Shown: positions 22,880-35,560 of the stretch, piece by piece
Layout: every line of letters begins with the position of its first letter
Position numbering within the stretch: the first letter of the stretch is position 1
From: Rattus norvegicus
Taxonomy: Eukaryota > Chordata > Mammalia > Rodentia > Muridae
NCBI RefSeq assembly: GCF_036323735.1
Contig: NC_086032.1
Span: 53,780,599-53,844,598 of the forward strand
Direction of reading: 5' to 3'
DNA: 64,000 nucleotides
Notes under the pieces: model-generated
Seen by the model: the letters and a program-made list of their open reading frames with translations, nothing else
Database searches by the model: none
What the model was told of the DNA's origin: nothing
Made by a program: the position numbers and the translations under genes

Positions 22880-23205
22880 CACATGCCAGCAACTGCATTT
22901 CCGGGTATAATTCAAAAAAAGTTGGATGCAAGTATTTTGAAGAGAATCCAAATGTCTCTGTTCATTTTAACAATATTTACAGTAGCCAAAATATAGAAAT
23001 TGAAAAGTATATGAATAAAGAGAAAATTTAAAATATAAATCATTTCCACATAGGTATATATATTTATGTAAAATATTGTTCCTCTGGTAAAAGTCTTGCC
23101 ATTTGTGCTAATGTTGATCCACTTATATTCAATGAAATGCCAAACAAAGAAAATATTGCATGATTCCACATAATTAAATGTACCAGTGTATAAAAGGACA
23201 TTCAT
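22880..23205 (+). mobile_element. Ancient LINE-1 (L1M-like) ORF2 end
   Basis: Sense-strand text matches the ancestral mammalian L1 order: a degenerate GGGTATAATTCAAA, ACAATATTTACAGTAGCCAAAA, TTGCCATTTGTGCTAATGTTG and ATTGCATGATTCCACATAAT. It is heavily mutated and predates the rodent L1 families nearby. Confidence 0.6.
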
Positions 23206-24829
23206 TTTCAGGAACTAAGGAATAAAAGTATCTGTCCTTTTAGGATCCAATTATACCTGTAGTTTAACGATGTTTTATTAGGCACTGAAAATACGGTTTG
23301 ATTGAATCTTATATTAAAAACTATTAATAAAGAAGTTAATATATTAAGTGAATAAAATTTAACTTAATAAAATTAAATGAATAAATTATACAGCATAACT
23401 TATTTATTAAAAGAACAAAGATATTAGTTATCTGTGTTTTCTCTTGTGTTTTCCCCCTTGCACATATGAAGAAGTAACTATGCTACTTAGTTTATTAGAA
23501 AATAGAAAAATGGATAAAATTATTCAATATTGAGAATACATGAAATCTTAGTGTCAAACACATCACAGGATATTACAAATACCATGCTCTTTTATCAACT
23601 GTCATCAATAAATCTTTCATGAATAAGAAACCACAAGAGTTGTTCTTATCTGAAAAATGGGCTGGAAAAACAAAGAATAGAAAGGGAAAGCCAGCCTTCT
23701 TTGCCAACGGTTTCTATACTACAAATATATTTTCTTTATGTTCAAGAAACCAAATCAGAAAATAAACATTAGTCTTTGTGTTCTAAATTTTCCAGAGCAT
23801 ATGCATTGTATGTAAACTGCACAGTCAAATTAGTGAAATGAGCACTCCATCAGGGGAATAGTTTTTGTTTTATATTAACGAGTAAAAAATCCAGAGGCAA
23901 TTGGAGGAGTCCAGAGCACAAAAATGGGGGTGGGTGAAGACAGAATATGACCAGCGCTAGGGAAGCTTGGAAAGCAGCATACTGCAGTACAGATATTAAG
24001 AGAGTAAGAGACAGCAGGGACAGGATGAAAAACCTAGCCAGGGGATTCTGGGAAAAGGAAAGCATGAAGAGATAAGATAAGGGTCAAGTTTCTAGGTGTC
24101 TTTGGAATGTATAACTTGGTTCTTATGAATGGGGACTGTAGAAGCCTGGAAGCCAGCAGGGGTTTGATATGCAAACACACATATATGTCAATGGAAATCC
24201 ATATGTACATTTTGTCACAGGCAAGGGAAATGACTCTGTGCAGCTGGGAAATAGTTCCACAATTTCCTGAAGAAAGCTGTCTTTTAACTGCCAGGAATGT
24301 CTATAGTCCTATTGGGTAGGTTTACAATGGTCATTTCTGAGTACATGCACAGCTTTTAGATTTTGGGCAACTGGACTATCTTTAGACCAAACAAACTGCA
24401 CATTTTTAAAAAAATAATAAAAATGAAATATATTGTTTAGTTTATTAATAGAATGTTTTGATAGAACAAATAGCTGTGGAAATTTGCATGTAATTCCCAA
24501 GGTAATATTTTTTCTTAATGTATTATCTTATTTCACTTAATGAGGACAAAATTGACTCAAGAAGTAATATGTAAATGACTAATTTTGCATTAAGCTGTCA
24601 GATGCTGAGAAAAATTCCCTAAACCTTTTGAGTTGAGTGAAAAAAGCATTGGATCCAGAAACTATGGCAACCAATCTTATAGGAACATACAATTAAAACC
24701 AGAGTATTTGCTGGCTCCAAATCAGTTATCATCAACATATTAACCTGGGCAAAATCAAGAGTTTGAAGTACAAACTCTTCCTATCTTAAAAACAGTTGTC
24801 CAGAGAGCTGTCATGGAGATCTATGAAAA
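23206..24829. other. Single-copy intergenic DNA
   Basis: No gene or repeat family was recognised. A tandem GATAAGATAAGG motif occurs near 24071. The frames of 70 codons or less have no recognisable domains. Confidence 0.5.
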
Positions 24830-25360
24830 ATGGAAATCAGATCTCATTTCTCTTTTGCTTTAACCTTTTCCAATGACTTCTCAAAAATTCAACGTGTTGA
24901 GCTTGATTTATGAAGCCCTGATGTTTTCAAACATCTAGAATCTTGTCTCCTCATTCCCTGTCACTGTGCACTTTGTGTATGTGTGTAGTGTGGAAATGAC
25001 TAGCCTTCTGATGATGTCATCCTCTTCATATGCAGGCTTGATGGTGGCTTAACTTGATTGTTTCAAATCTTTGCGAGGCTCCATATCCTTCAAATCTTGT
25101 ACTCAAACAGTGTTCAACTAAATGTCACTCCTTTATGGAAGCATTTCCTTACAAATAGACATAAAGTATTATTCAGGCATCCTAATAGTATTTTACTGTC
25201 ATAATAGTCTCTGTTAAAATTAACAACCCATGAGACTTATGGTGATAGTGTTTCTTTCTCTCCCTTCACCTCTTTTCTTCATCTTCTATGGTGACTTCAT
25301 ATTCTAGTCCCACTGATAGATAATTTTTCCTGTAACATGTGTAAAATTTAATATGCTGAA
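24830..25360 (+). mobile_element. L2 LINE relic
   Basis: The order TTTTCCAATGACTTCTC, then TTATGAAGCCCTGATG, then GTCTCCTCATTCCCTGTCACT, then AACTAAATGTCACTCCTTTATGGAAGCATTTCC, then CATGAGACTTATGGTGATAG follows the consensus of the L2 3' region in sense. It is strongly diverged, as expected for an element older than placental mammals. Confidence 0.6.
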
Positions 25361-26557
25361 CAGATTCTAGTGTGAGGAACTCAGCTAATCTTGCTGTCAT
25401 CTTATTGTATATTAAATAACATGTATGATATATGTAAGAAATTTTTGAGAAATATCCATTAGAGAATAAAACTTGACTTCATAGATTTTGCCTCAGCATT
25501 ACATTAGAGTAATGGACATGAATTTTGTTTTTATGTCCTATATTATTATGAACTAAATTCTGGTTTATGTCTTCTATAATATTCACTACAAAAGGTCAGT
25601 CTATAGTGTACACATATGACATAAAAGTAAATATAATGAATAATGCTTGTATAACCATTTGTGCTATGAAGCAATCAGATTTAAACACTTTGGCTAATTA
25701 AATGTGAATTTGTTTTTGCTACTGTCAAGAGTTTCTGCCTTGAAAAATGCATAACTTTATATAAAATAAAAATTTACATATTTAATGGAAATTTAATTAT
25801 AGTAGATCCAATAATTTATATTGTTTAAATATTCTATGATTTTTTACATAAAGAAAACCAGCAGTATTAGTGAATTTACCCCTTTCCTTCTGGTGAATTA
25901 AAAATCACATGATCAATATTCTCTTAACATTGTCTGCCCCCACCCAGGGGTTCATATGGAGATCAATACACAATAATTCCAACTTCTTTTATTGGTCTTT
26001 TAAAAATGATTTCATTTTTTCTAAGTCAAATTTTGTTTACATACACACAGGGTAGCACATAAAACCTGGAAAATACAATACTTAAAATCTCTGAATATCT
26101 TACAGACTTGGGAGTTATGTATTTTACTTTAGACACGATCCGAAATTTTTGATACTTTAAGACTTTCTTTTACGCATGAGGAAAAGGTATCTCAGATAAA
26201 TTTTGTTATTGGGATAAGATTACACTAGTCATATCAAAACCTCACATTTCCTTTTGATGAGTAAATTGCCTTTGTGGAAAAGAGTTGATAACTGATTGTA
26301 CCCATTGCTTCAAATCACCTCAATCAGAATATCACAGATTAGGCAATCAAAAATGGCCAAATGATGTATTTTTGGTACTACAGAGAAATAAATTTCCAAG
26401 TCTTTCTTGAATGTAATAAAAAAGGCATTGCCTCCTTCTTACTCCTAAGTATGACAGAGAAACAATCTAGTGAAAACACTTGGAGTTTCAGTATTTCAGG
26501 AAAATAATTGAGTCAGAATATAAGAGCTGTGATAGACATATACATTAGATTTTCAAT

Positions 26558-26560
<3 letters not shown>
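25361..26560. other. AT-rich single-copy DNA
   Basis: Nothing gene-like or repeat-like was recognised. Confidence 0.5.

Positions 26561-26561
<1 letters not shown>

Positions 26562-26620
<59 letters not shown>
26562..26620. repeat. (TA)n microsatellite
   Basis: About 29 uninterrupted TA units, prone to cruciform formation and length polymorphism. Confidence 0.97.
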
Positions 26621-26625
<5 letters not shown>

Positions 26626-26773
26626 GTTATAATATGGCAGGGCAAGTCAGTGTAGACATTCCCCTATCTTGTAACTTGGATATACTATTTTATGTTTGAC
26701 TAGGACTTGGTCTTTCTCAAGAAAAATCCTGTGTGAAATCACCAAACACTATTCTAAATACCAGAGGACAGGA

Positions 26774-27024
26774 TGTCCAGCTAGTTTATCTTTGCTTTTG
26801 TTAAACCATCTGCTTGTACAAATTTCCCCCTATACTTATCTTAGTTTCTGCTAAAGCGCTTGCTTGTACAAAGACCCCACACTTAACAGAATGTGATTTA
26901 ACCATTAAGAGCCTTTTCCTCTAAATGCTTGAGGATTCACTTAGGTCCCAGATACCTCTGAAATAGCCTTTCAGTCATCCTGAGCCTGTATCTGAGAGGT
27001 CTTCTCTGGTAGGCTCCCCTAACA
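26774..27024 (+). mobile_element. Small solitary LTR-like element
   Basis: It starts TGTCCAG and ends CCCCTAACA. The left part holds two imperfect repeats of about 50 bases (26785-26835 and 26836-26883), each with TTATCTT...CTGCTTGTACAAA or GCTTGCTTGTACAAA, like a U3 enhancer duplication. No target duplication and no strong poly-A signal were found. An ERV LTR is the best guess. Confidence 0.4.
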
Positions 27025-27969
27025 GTAGTGTAAAATGGTGATATTTTTTCCAAGGCTTGCAGTAGAATAAGACATTGAACACTTTGATGCCATTCCATAT
27101 TATGTGTCATCTAACAAACCAATGAAACACCATATTATTTTCATATCAAAACACAGTTGCTTAAGGGTGAGGTCTTCTACAATGCTTTTTAGAAAATCAG
27201 AATCATTTCACTCAGGAATACATAGAGGAAAGACTATTTTCTCTATTCTCACAAATCCATTACAGGAAAAAAATTAAAATGTTTCAGTAAAATGGTGAGG
27301 GCAATTTAAATATCTCATTGGAATTTATACAAGATTACTTCATTAGTGTCATTAAGTTCTTGAAAAGAAGAAAAAAACATGTGCAAAAAGTGTATAAAAT
27401 TCACAGGTTTAACAGTCACTGAAATATGCTGTGATATATTTAAGAGAGAACATAATAATACAGCCAATGAGAAAAAATAGATGTTACTAAGCAGATAGCA
27501 TGCTGAATGAGAAAAAGCACAAGATTTGATTATGCTAATTTAGAGAGCAGCACAAAATGAGATACTTTGGGAAACAATAAATAGGAATATAGCTTATCAA
27601 TAAAGAGGCTTATAGAAGCTAAGAATGGAAACAGACTATAATGAGAGAGCACTATGAGGCAGGTGATGCCATTTTATTTAACTATTAGGATGTTTATTAC
27701 AACTAGAGGCTCATATTATGTACATTTGTTCTTTGAAATATTCATATCTTCATACATTGTGTTTTGATCAAAACTAATTACATCCTGGTAGGTTGCCACT
27801 GCTCCAATGTATAACCCTATACCAATACAAAAACTAGTATAGCTAATAGGACTCAGTGAGTTTAAATATTGAAGTCTGTGTACTATTTATGTTTTTCATA
27901 ATTAATATATAAAATTGCTAAAATCTTTTAGGTACTATATTTTAAATTGATCTAGTTTCCTCATAAATT
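27025..27969. other. AT-rich single-copy DNA
   Basis: No gene or recognisable repeat. Confidence 0.5.
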
Positions 27970-28374
27970 TTCGTTGGCTTTCTTTTTTTTAGTGTTTTCT
28001 AAGTTTATATTTTTTTCATCTTTATTAAATTGGGTATTTATTATTTAAATTTCAAAATTTATTCCCTTTCCCGGTTTCTGGGACAACATCCCCCTATCCC
28101 CTCCCCCTCCCCTACTCTATGGGTGTTCCCTTCCCCATCCTTCCCCCAAAACCGCCCTCCCCCCAACAATCACATTCACTGGGGGTTCAATCTTGGCAGG
28201 ACCCAGAGCTTCCCCTTCCACTGGTGCTCTTACTAGGCTATTCATTGCTACCTATGAGGTTGGAGCCCAGGGTCAGTCCATGTATAGTCTTTGGGTAGTG
28301 GCTAAGTCCCTGGAAGCTCTGGTTGGTTGGCAATGTTGTTCTTATGTGTTCTCAAGCCACTTCAAACTCTTTGA

Positions 28375-29318
28375 GTCTTTTGTAAGATTCCTTTAAAGGG
28401 GGCCCCGTTCTCAGTTCAGCGGTTTAATGATGGCATTCGCCTATTTATTTGCTGTATTCTGCTGTGTCTCTCGGAGGAGATCTACATCCTGTTCCTGTCG
28501 GCCTTCACTTCTTTGCTTCATCCATCTTATCTAGTTTGGTGGCTATATATGTATGCACCACATGTGGGGGAGGCTCTGAATGGGCATTCCTAATGCCTCT
28601 ATTCGAAACTTTGTCTCCCTATTCCCTCCCAAGGGTATTCTTGTTCCCCTTTTAAAGAAGAAGTGAAGCATTCACATTTTGGTCATCCTTCTTGAGTTTC
28701 ACGTGTTCTGTGCATCTAGGGTAATTTGAGAATTTGGGCTAGTATCCACTTATCAATGAGTGCATACCATGTGTGTTTTTCTGTGATTGGATTACCTCAC
28801 TCAGGATGATATTTTCCAGTTCCATCCATTTGCCTATGGATGGCTTTTCAAGACCATTCTCTGATCCCTTCAACGGGGGTCCCATTCTCAAGTCAGTGGA
28901 TTACTGCTGGCATTCGCTTATGTATTTGCTGTATTGTGGGTGTGTCTCTCAGGAGAGATCTACATCCAGTTCCTGTCAGCCTGCACTACTTTGCTTCATC
29001 CATCTTATCTAGTTTGGTGGCAGTATATGTATGGGCCACATGTGGGGCAGACTCTGAATGGGTGTTCCTTCTGCCTCTGTTCTAAACTTTGCCTCCCTAT
29101 TCCCTGCCAACAGTTTTCTTGTTACCCTTTTAAAGAAGGAGTGAAGCATTCGCATTTTGGTCATCCTTCTTGAATTTCATGTGTTCTGTGCATCTAGGGT
29201 AATTCGAGAATTTGGGCTAATAGCCAATTATCAATGAGTGCATAACATGTGTGTTTTTCTGTGATTGGATTACCTCACTCAGGATGATATTTTCCAGTTC
29301 CATCCATTTGCCTATGAA
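28375..29318 (-). repeat. Internal direct duplication in L1 copy 2
   Basis: The segment from about 28375 to 28842 recurs at about 28852-29318. TGGCATTCGC is at 28431-28440 and again at 28908-28917, and AGGATGATATTTTCCAGTTC is at 28803 and 29281, an offset of 477-478. The two units differ at many positions, so this is not a recent exact copy. Each unit contains 3' UTR plus the last part of the ORF2 region. The distal unit lies beyond the ORF2 stop. Confidence 0.9.
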
Positions 29319-32300
29319 TTTCATAAAGTCGTTGTTTTTGATAGCTGAGTAATATTCCGTTGTGTAGATGTACCACATTTTCTGTATCCATTCCTCTGTT
29401 GAAGGGCATCTGGGTTCTTTCCAGCTTCTGGCTATTATAAATAAGGCTGCTCTGAACATAATTGAGCATGTGTCCTTGTTATATGTTGGAGCATCTTTTG
29501 GGTATATGCCTAAGAGAGGTATAGCTGGGTCCTCATGTAGATCAATGACCAATTTTCTGAGGAACCTCCAGACTGATTTCCAGAATGTTTGTTCCAGTCT
29601 ACAATCCCAAGAACAACGGAGGAGTGTTCTTCTTTATCCACATCCTCGCCAGGATTTGCTGTCACCTGAGTTTTTGATTTTAGCCATTCTCATTGGTATG
29701 AAGTGAAATCCCAGTGTTGTTTTGATTTGCATTATCCTTATGACTGAAGATGTTGAACATATTTAGGTGTTTCTCAGCCATTTGGCATTCCTCAGCTGTG
29801 AATTCTTTGTTTAGAGCAGAAACCCATTTTTTGATAGGGTTATTTGTCTCCCTGAAGTCTAACTTCTTGAGTTCTTTGTGTATTTTGGATATAAGGCCTC
29901 TATCAGTTGTAGGATTGGTAAAGATCTTTTGGTTGCCGTTTACTTCTAACAACAGTGTCCTTTGCCTTACAGAAGCTTTGCAGTTTTATGAGATCCAATT
30001 TGTTGATTCTTGATCTTAGAGCATAAGCCATTGGTATTTTGTTCAGGAAATTTTCTCCAGTGTCCATGTTTTCGAGATGCTGCCCTAATTTTTCTTCTAT
30101 TAGTTTGAGTGTATCTGGTTTGATGTGGAGGTCCTTGATCCACTTGGACTTAAGCTTTGTACAGGGTGGTAAGCATGGATCGATCTACATTCTTCTACAT
30201 GCTGACCTCCAGTTGAACCAGCACCATTTGCTGAAAATGCTATCTTTTTTCCATTTGAGGGTTTTGGCTCCTTTGACAAAAATCAGGTGACCATAGGTGT
30301 GTGGGTTCATTTCTGGGTCTTCAATTCTATTCCACTGGTCTATATGTCTGTCTCTGTACCAATACCATGCAGTTTTTATCACTATTGCTCTGTAATACTG
30401 CTTGAGTTCAGGGATAGTGATTCCTCCAGAAGTCCTTTTATTGTTGAGGATAGTTTTAGCTATCCTGGGATTTTTGATATTCCAGATGAATTTACAAATA
30501 TTTCTGTCTAACTCTCTCAAAAATTGGATTGGTATTTGAAGGAGATTTCATTGAATCTGTAGACTCCTTTTGGTAAAATGGCCATTTTTATTGTATTAAT
30601 CCTGCCAATCCATGAGCATGGGAGATCTTTCCATCTACTGAGGTCTTCTTCAATGTCTTTCTTCACAGGCTTGACATTCTTATCATACAGATATTTACTT
30701 GCTTCGTTAAAGTCACAGTGAGATACTTTATTTTATTAGGGACTATTTTGAAAGGTGTCGTTTCCCTAATTTCTTTCTCGGCTTGTTTCTCTTTTGGGTA
30801 GAGGAAGGCTACTGATTTCTTTGAGTTAATTTTGTACCCAGTCTCTTTGCTTAAGGTGTTTATCAGGTTTACTAGATCTCTGGAGGAATTTTTGGCATCG
30901 CTTAAATATACTATCATGTCATCTGCAAATAGTGATATTTTGACTTCTTTTCCAATCTGTATCCCTTTGATCTGCTTTTGTTGCCTGATTGCTCTGGCTA
31001 TATTGAACTATATTGAATAAGTAGGGAGAGAGTGGGCAGCCTTGTCTAGTCCCTGATTTTAGTGGGATTGCTTCAAGTTTCTCAGCATTTAGTTTAATGT
31101 TAGCGACTGGTTTGCTGTATATGACTTTTACTATGTATAGATATAGGCCTTGAATTCCTATTCTTTCCAGGACTTTTATCATGAAGGGGTGTTGAATTTT
31201 GTCAAATGCTTCCTCACCATCTAATGAAACGATCATGTGTTTTTTATCATTCAGTTTGTTTATATGGTGGATTATGTTGATGGTTTTCCGTATATTAAAC
31301 CATCTCTGAATGCCTGGGATGAAGTCTACTTGATCATGATGGATGATTTTTTTTGATATGCTCTTCGATTCGGTTTGCAAGAATGTTATTGAGTATTTTT
31401 GCATTGATAATCATAAGGGAAATTGGTCTGAAGTTCTCTTTATTTGTTGGATCTTTGTGTGGTTTAGGTAGAAGAGTAATAGTGGCTTCATAAAAGGAAT
31501 TCAGTAGTGGTCCATCTGTTTCAATTTTGTGGAATAGTTTGGATAGTATTGGTATGAGATTTTCTATGAAGGTCTGATAGAATTCTGCACTAAACCCATC
31601 TGGACCTGGGCTCTTTTTGGTTGGGAGACCTTTAATTACTGCTTCTGTTTCCTGAGGATTTATGGGGTTGTTTAAATGGTTTATCTCTTCCTGATTTAAC
31701 TTCGGTACCTGGTATCTGTCTAGGAAATTGGACATTTCCTTCAGATTTAAGTTTTGTAGTAGGATCTGATTAATTTTTTGAATTTCCTCTGAATCTGTAG
31801 TTATGTCTCCCTTTTCATTTCTGATTTTGTTAATTTGGAAACACTCTCTGTGTCCTCTTGTTAGTCTGGCTAAGGGTTTATCTATCTTGTTGATTTTCTC
31901 AAAGAACCAACTTTTAGTACTGATGATTCTTTGTGTAATCTTTTTTGTTTCTACTTGGTTGATTTCGGCTCTAAGTTTGATTATTTCCTGTCTTCTACTC
32001 CTCCTGGGTTTATTTACGTCTTTTTGTTCTAGATCTTTTATGTGTGCTGTCAATCTGCTGAAATATACTCTCTCCTTTTTCATTCTGCAGGCATTCATAG
32101 CTATGAGTTTTTCTCTTAGCACAGCTCTCCTTGTGTCCCATAAGTTTGGGTTTGTTGAACCTTCATTTTCATTAAATACTAAGAAGTCATTAATTTCTGT
32201 CTTTATTTCTTCCTTGATCAGATTATCATTGAGTAGAGCATTGTTCAACTTCCATGTATATGTGGGCATACTTCCCTTATTGTTGTTGAAGACAAGCTTT

Positions 32301-33050
32301 AGACCAGAGTTGTCTGATAGGACGCATGGGATTATTTCTATCTTTATCTATTGAGGCCTGTTTTATGACCAATTATAGGGTCAATTTTGGAGAAAGTACC
32401 ATGAGGTGGTGAGAAGAAGGTACATCCTTTTGTTTTAGGATAGAATGTTCTATAAATAACTGTTAAGTCCATTAGGTTCATGACTTTTCTTAGTCTGTCT
32501 ATGTCTCTGTTTAATTTCTATTTCCATGATCTGTCCATTGATGAGAGCGGTGTGTTGAAATCTCCTACTATTTTTCTGTGAGGTGCACTGTGTGCTTTTA
32601 GCTTTAGCAAGGTAACTTTTATGTATGTAGATGCCCTTGTATTTGGAGCATAGATTTTTAGGACTGAGAGTTCATCTTGGTGGATTTTTCCTTTGATGAA
32701 ATTAAAGTGTCCTTCCTTATCTTTTTGATGACTTTTAGGTGAAAATCGATTTTATTTAATATTAGAATGGCTACTCCAGCTTGCTTCTTCAGACCATTTA
32801 CTTGGGAAAGTTGTTTTCCAGCCTTTCACTGGGAGGTAGTGTCTGTCTTTGTCTCTGAGGTGTGTTTCCTGTAGGCATCAAAATTCAGGGTCCTCATTGC
32901 CTTTCCAGTTTGTTAATTTATGTCTTTTTATTGGGGAGTTGAGGCCATTGATGTTGAGAGATATTAAGGAATAGTGATTGTTGCTTCCTGCTATATTCGT
33001 ATTTGGACGTGAGATTATGTTTTTGTGCTTTCTTCTCTTTGTTTTGCTGC
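29217..33050 (-). pseudogene. L1 ORF2 (copy 2), broken
   Basis: The endonuclease start is upstream near 32,950. The catalytic QETHL box is intact (about 32,860), but a TGA replaces the second residue of the preceding CCLQ context, and the SDH motif reads SDN (about 32,310). The longest surviving open part, 31334-32269, spans the linker and RT start (KKSPGPDGFSAEFY, NFRPISLM). The catalytic FADD codons are intact at 30918-30929. The C-terminus ends HSLIIGY at the stop at 29217. Multiple frameshifts separate these parts, so no active protein is possible. Confidence 0.92.
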
Positions 33051-33058
33051 CAAGACGA

Positions 33059-34129
33059 TTAGTTTCTTGCTTTTTCTAGGGTGTAGCTTTCCTCCTTATT
33101 TTGGGCTTTACCATTAAAAATCATTTGTAGAGTTGGATTTGTAGAAAGATATTGTGTAAATTTGGTTTTGCCATGGAATATCTTAGTTTCTCCATCTATG
33201 TTAATTGACAATTTTGCTCGATACAGTAACCTTGGCTGGCATTTATGTTCTCTTAGGGTCTGTATAACATCTGTCCAGGTTCTTCTGGCTCTCATAGTCT
33301 CTGGTGAGAAGTCTTGTGTGATTCTGATAAGTCTGCCTTTATATGTCACTTGACCTTTTTTACTTTACTGCTTTTAATATTCTTTCTTTGTTTGGTGTTT
33401 GGTGTTTTGACTATTATGTGACGGGAGGAGTTTCTTTTCTGGTCCATTCTATTTGGAGTTCTGTTGCCTCTTGTATGTTTATGAGCATCTCTTTCTTTAA
33501 GTTAGGGAAGTTTTCTTCTTTGATTTTGTTGAAGATATTTACTGGTCCTTTGAGCTGGGATTCTTCAATCTCTTCTATACCTATTATCCTTAGGTTTGAT
33601 CTTCTCATTGAGTCCTGGATTTCATGTATGTTTTGGACCAGTAGCTTTTTCCATTTTACATTGTCTTTACCATTGAGTCGATGATTTCTATGGAATCTTT
33701 TTTTCCTGAGATTCTCTCTTCTATTTCTTGTATTCTGTTGCTGATGCTTGTGTCTATGGCTCCTTGTCACTTCCTTTGATTTTCTATGTCTAGGGTTGTC
33801 TCCCTTTGTGCTTTCTTTATTGCTTCTATCTCCATTTTTAATTCCTTCACCTGTTCAATTGTGTTTTCCTGGAATTCTTTCAGGGATTTTTGTGATTCCT
33901 CTCTATAGGCTTCTACTTGTTTATTTATGTTTTCCTGCGTTTCTCTAAGGGAGTTCTTCACATCTTTCTTGAAGTCCTCCTGCATCATGATCAAGTGTGA
34001 TTTTAAATCTAGATCTTGCTTTTCTGGTATGTGTGGATACTCAATGTTTGCTTTGGTGGAAGAACTGGGCTCCAATGATGCCATGTAGTATTGGTTTCTA
34101 TTGCTTGGCTTCCTGTCCTTGCCTCTCAC
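33059..34129 (-). pseudogene. L1 ORF1 (copy 2), broken
   Basis: Three open pieces in different frames cover ORF1. 34129-33767 holds the N-terminus and coiled coil (EDFKKDVKNSLRETQEN). 33770-33414 holds SMRRSNLRIIGIEE and the NIFNKIKEENFPNLKK segment that copy 1 lacks. 33349-33059 holds ITQDFSPETMRARR and the C-terminus. The codon aligned with the third copy's ATG is ATT, followed by GTG. Two frameshifts make it a pseudogene. Confidence 0.9.
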
Positions 34130-34840
34130 AATCAGGTTTTCTCTGGTGTTACCTTGTTCTGCTATTTCTGACAGTGGCTAGACCATCCTTTATGCCTGTG
34201 TGTTAGGAGTGCTGTAGACCTGTTTTCCTGTTTTCTTTCAGCCAGTTATTGGAACAGAGTGTTCTGCTTTCAGGCATTTAGTCTTTCCTGTCTTCAGGTC
34301 TTCAACTGTTCCTGTGGGTGTGTGTCCTGAGTCCACCATGTAGGTCACTTGGAGCAGAAAAGTTGGTCTTACCTGTGGTCCTGTGGCTAAATTTGCTCCT
34401 GGGGGGCTGCTTTTGAGCTCTCTGTGAGGTCTGCAACCAGGAGGGCATGTGCCACATTTTCCTGGGGCACCTGTGCACCAGGGTCCCAGATGGCATTAGG
34501 TGTTTTCCTCTGGAGTCAGAAATGTGGGCAGAGTGTAGTCTCTTCTGGCTTCCCAGGCTTGTCTGCCCCTCTGAAGGTTTAGCTCTCCCTCCCACAGTAT
34601 TTGGGTGCAGGGAGTTGATGATTGGGTCCCTTCATGTCCTGGAGGTGTCTGAACCGCAGGGGACCTGTCTCTTGAGTGCCCCTATCTTCTGGTTCTCAGA
34701 GGCCCTATACATCCCTTGGGCCAGGGATGTGGGCAAGGGTGGGCAGTATTGGTGTCCTCTCCTGCTCTGCAGTCTCAGGAGTGCCCACCTGTCCGGGTGG
34801 TGAGCTTTCTCTCCCACGGGGTTTGGGAGCAGGGAGCTGT
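34130..34840 (-). promoter_or_regulatory. L1 copy 2 5' UTR/promoter
   Basis: GC-rich, collinear with the first unit of the copy 1 5' UTR, and ending at the target duplication. A 118-codon antisense frame (34447-34803) shares the text FPLES.MWAECSLFW with the antisense frame of copy 1. Confidence 0.8.
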
Positions 34841-34854
34841 TTCATTGGCTTTCT

Positions 34855-35194
34855 ACTGTATTTCTGATTCTTTGTAAATTATAAAATTCGAATGTGCATG
34901 TTTGTTTACTTATGCATATATGAACATATGTGTGTAAACATCGCATGCATAGGCAAGGAATGTGTGCATGTTCATTAAATGATATGTAGTAAAAAAATAT
35001 TAGAATTAATCCTGGCATGGGGTATCTAACCACCTTTGACGATTAATGTTCCTAGATGACTGTCACACACAGCCTTTATATTTTTAAATATGTCTTTGGC
35101 TGGTCTTCTGCCTCCTCTCCATGCTGTTAGAATCTATTACCCTACTTATAACACCATCACTCAGTAGTTTAATGCTTTATATTTCATGTGGGCT
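34855..35194. other. Single-copy intergenic DNA
   Basis: Nothing recognised. Confidence 0.5.
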
Positions 35195-35560
35195 GCTCTT
35201 ACCTCCAATAGACCAGCCCACAGGGTCACAGGGTCACATTTTCTTAATTCGTACCCAATGATATTTTTCTCTCCCTCCCCCTCCCTCTCCCACCCCCTCT
35301 CTCCTGTACATTCTTTCTCAATTATGGCTACTTCTTCTTTCTGTCTCTCCTCCTCATGGTCTATAGCTGGAGAAACCTAAACTGCACTTACCTCTCTTCT
35401 TCCCAGGTATTGGCTATTGCCATCTTCATTCACCCATCAGAATTAACTTGAAGGCAGATATTTAGGGCAAACATTTCTGGAAGCCCCAAATAGCACTAGA
35501 AAACAAGCAGCATTAATTCCACAGACTACAATGATAGATGCCTTTAAGTTGAAGATGCAA
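35195..35560. mobile_element. Possible rodent LTR-type repeat
   Basis: CT-rich DNA (35271-35306) is followed by AGGTATTGGCTATTGCCATC, CATTCACCCATCAGAATTAAC, TTGAAGGCAGATATTTAGGGC and AGCAGCATTAATTCCACAGA. That series of boxes recalls a widespread rodent LTR class with CCAATCAGAATTAA-type text. I could not fix its ends or orientation. Confidence 0.35.

Larger units (their letters stand above)
27984..34840 (-). mobile_element. Near-full-length rat LINE-1 (copy 2)
   Basis: A 6.86-kb minus-strand element: impure T-rich tail, 3' UTR, ORF2, ORF1 and 5' UTR. It is flanked by a 14-bp target duplication, TTC[G/A]TTGGCTTTCT, with one mismatch (27970-27983 and 34841-34854). The mismatch and the many ORF lesions suggest an older insertion. 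It is longer than expected because about 477 bp of 3' UTR and ORF2 end is duplicated inside it. It lies in the same orientation as copy 1, about 7.2 kb away. Confidence 0.93.

Noticed and set aside
28375..29318. Two separate L1 insertions
   Set aside because: The second unit has no tail or 3' UTR end of its own and the ORF2 text continues straight from it, so an internal duplication fits better.
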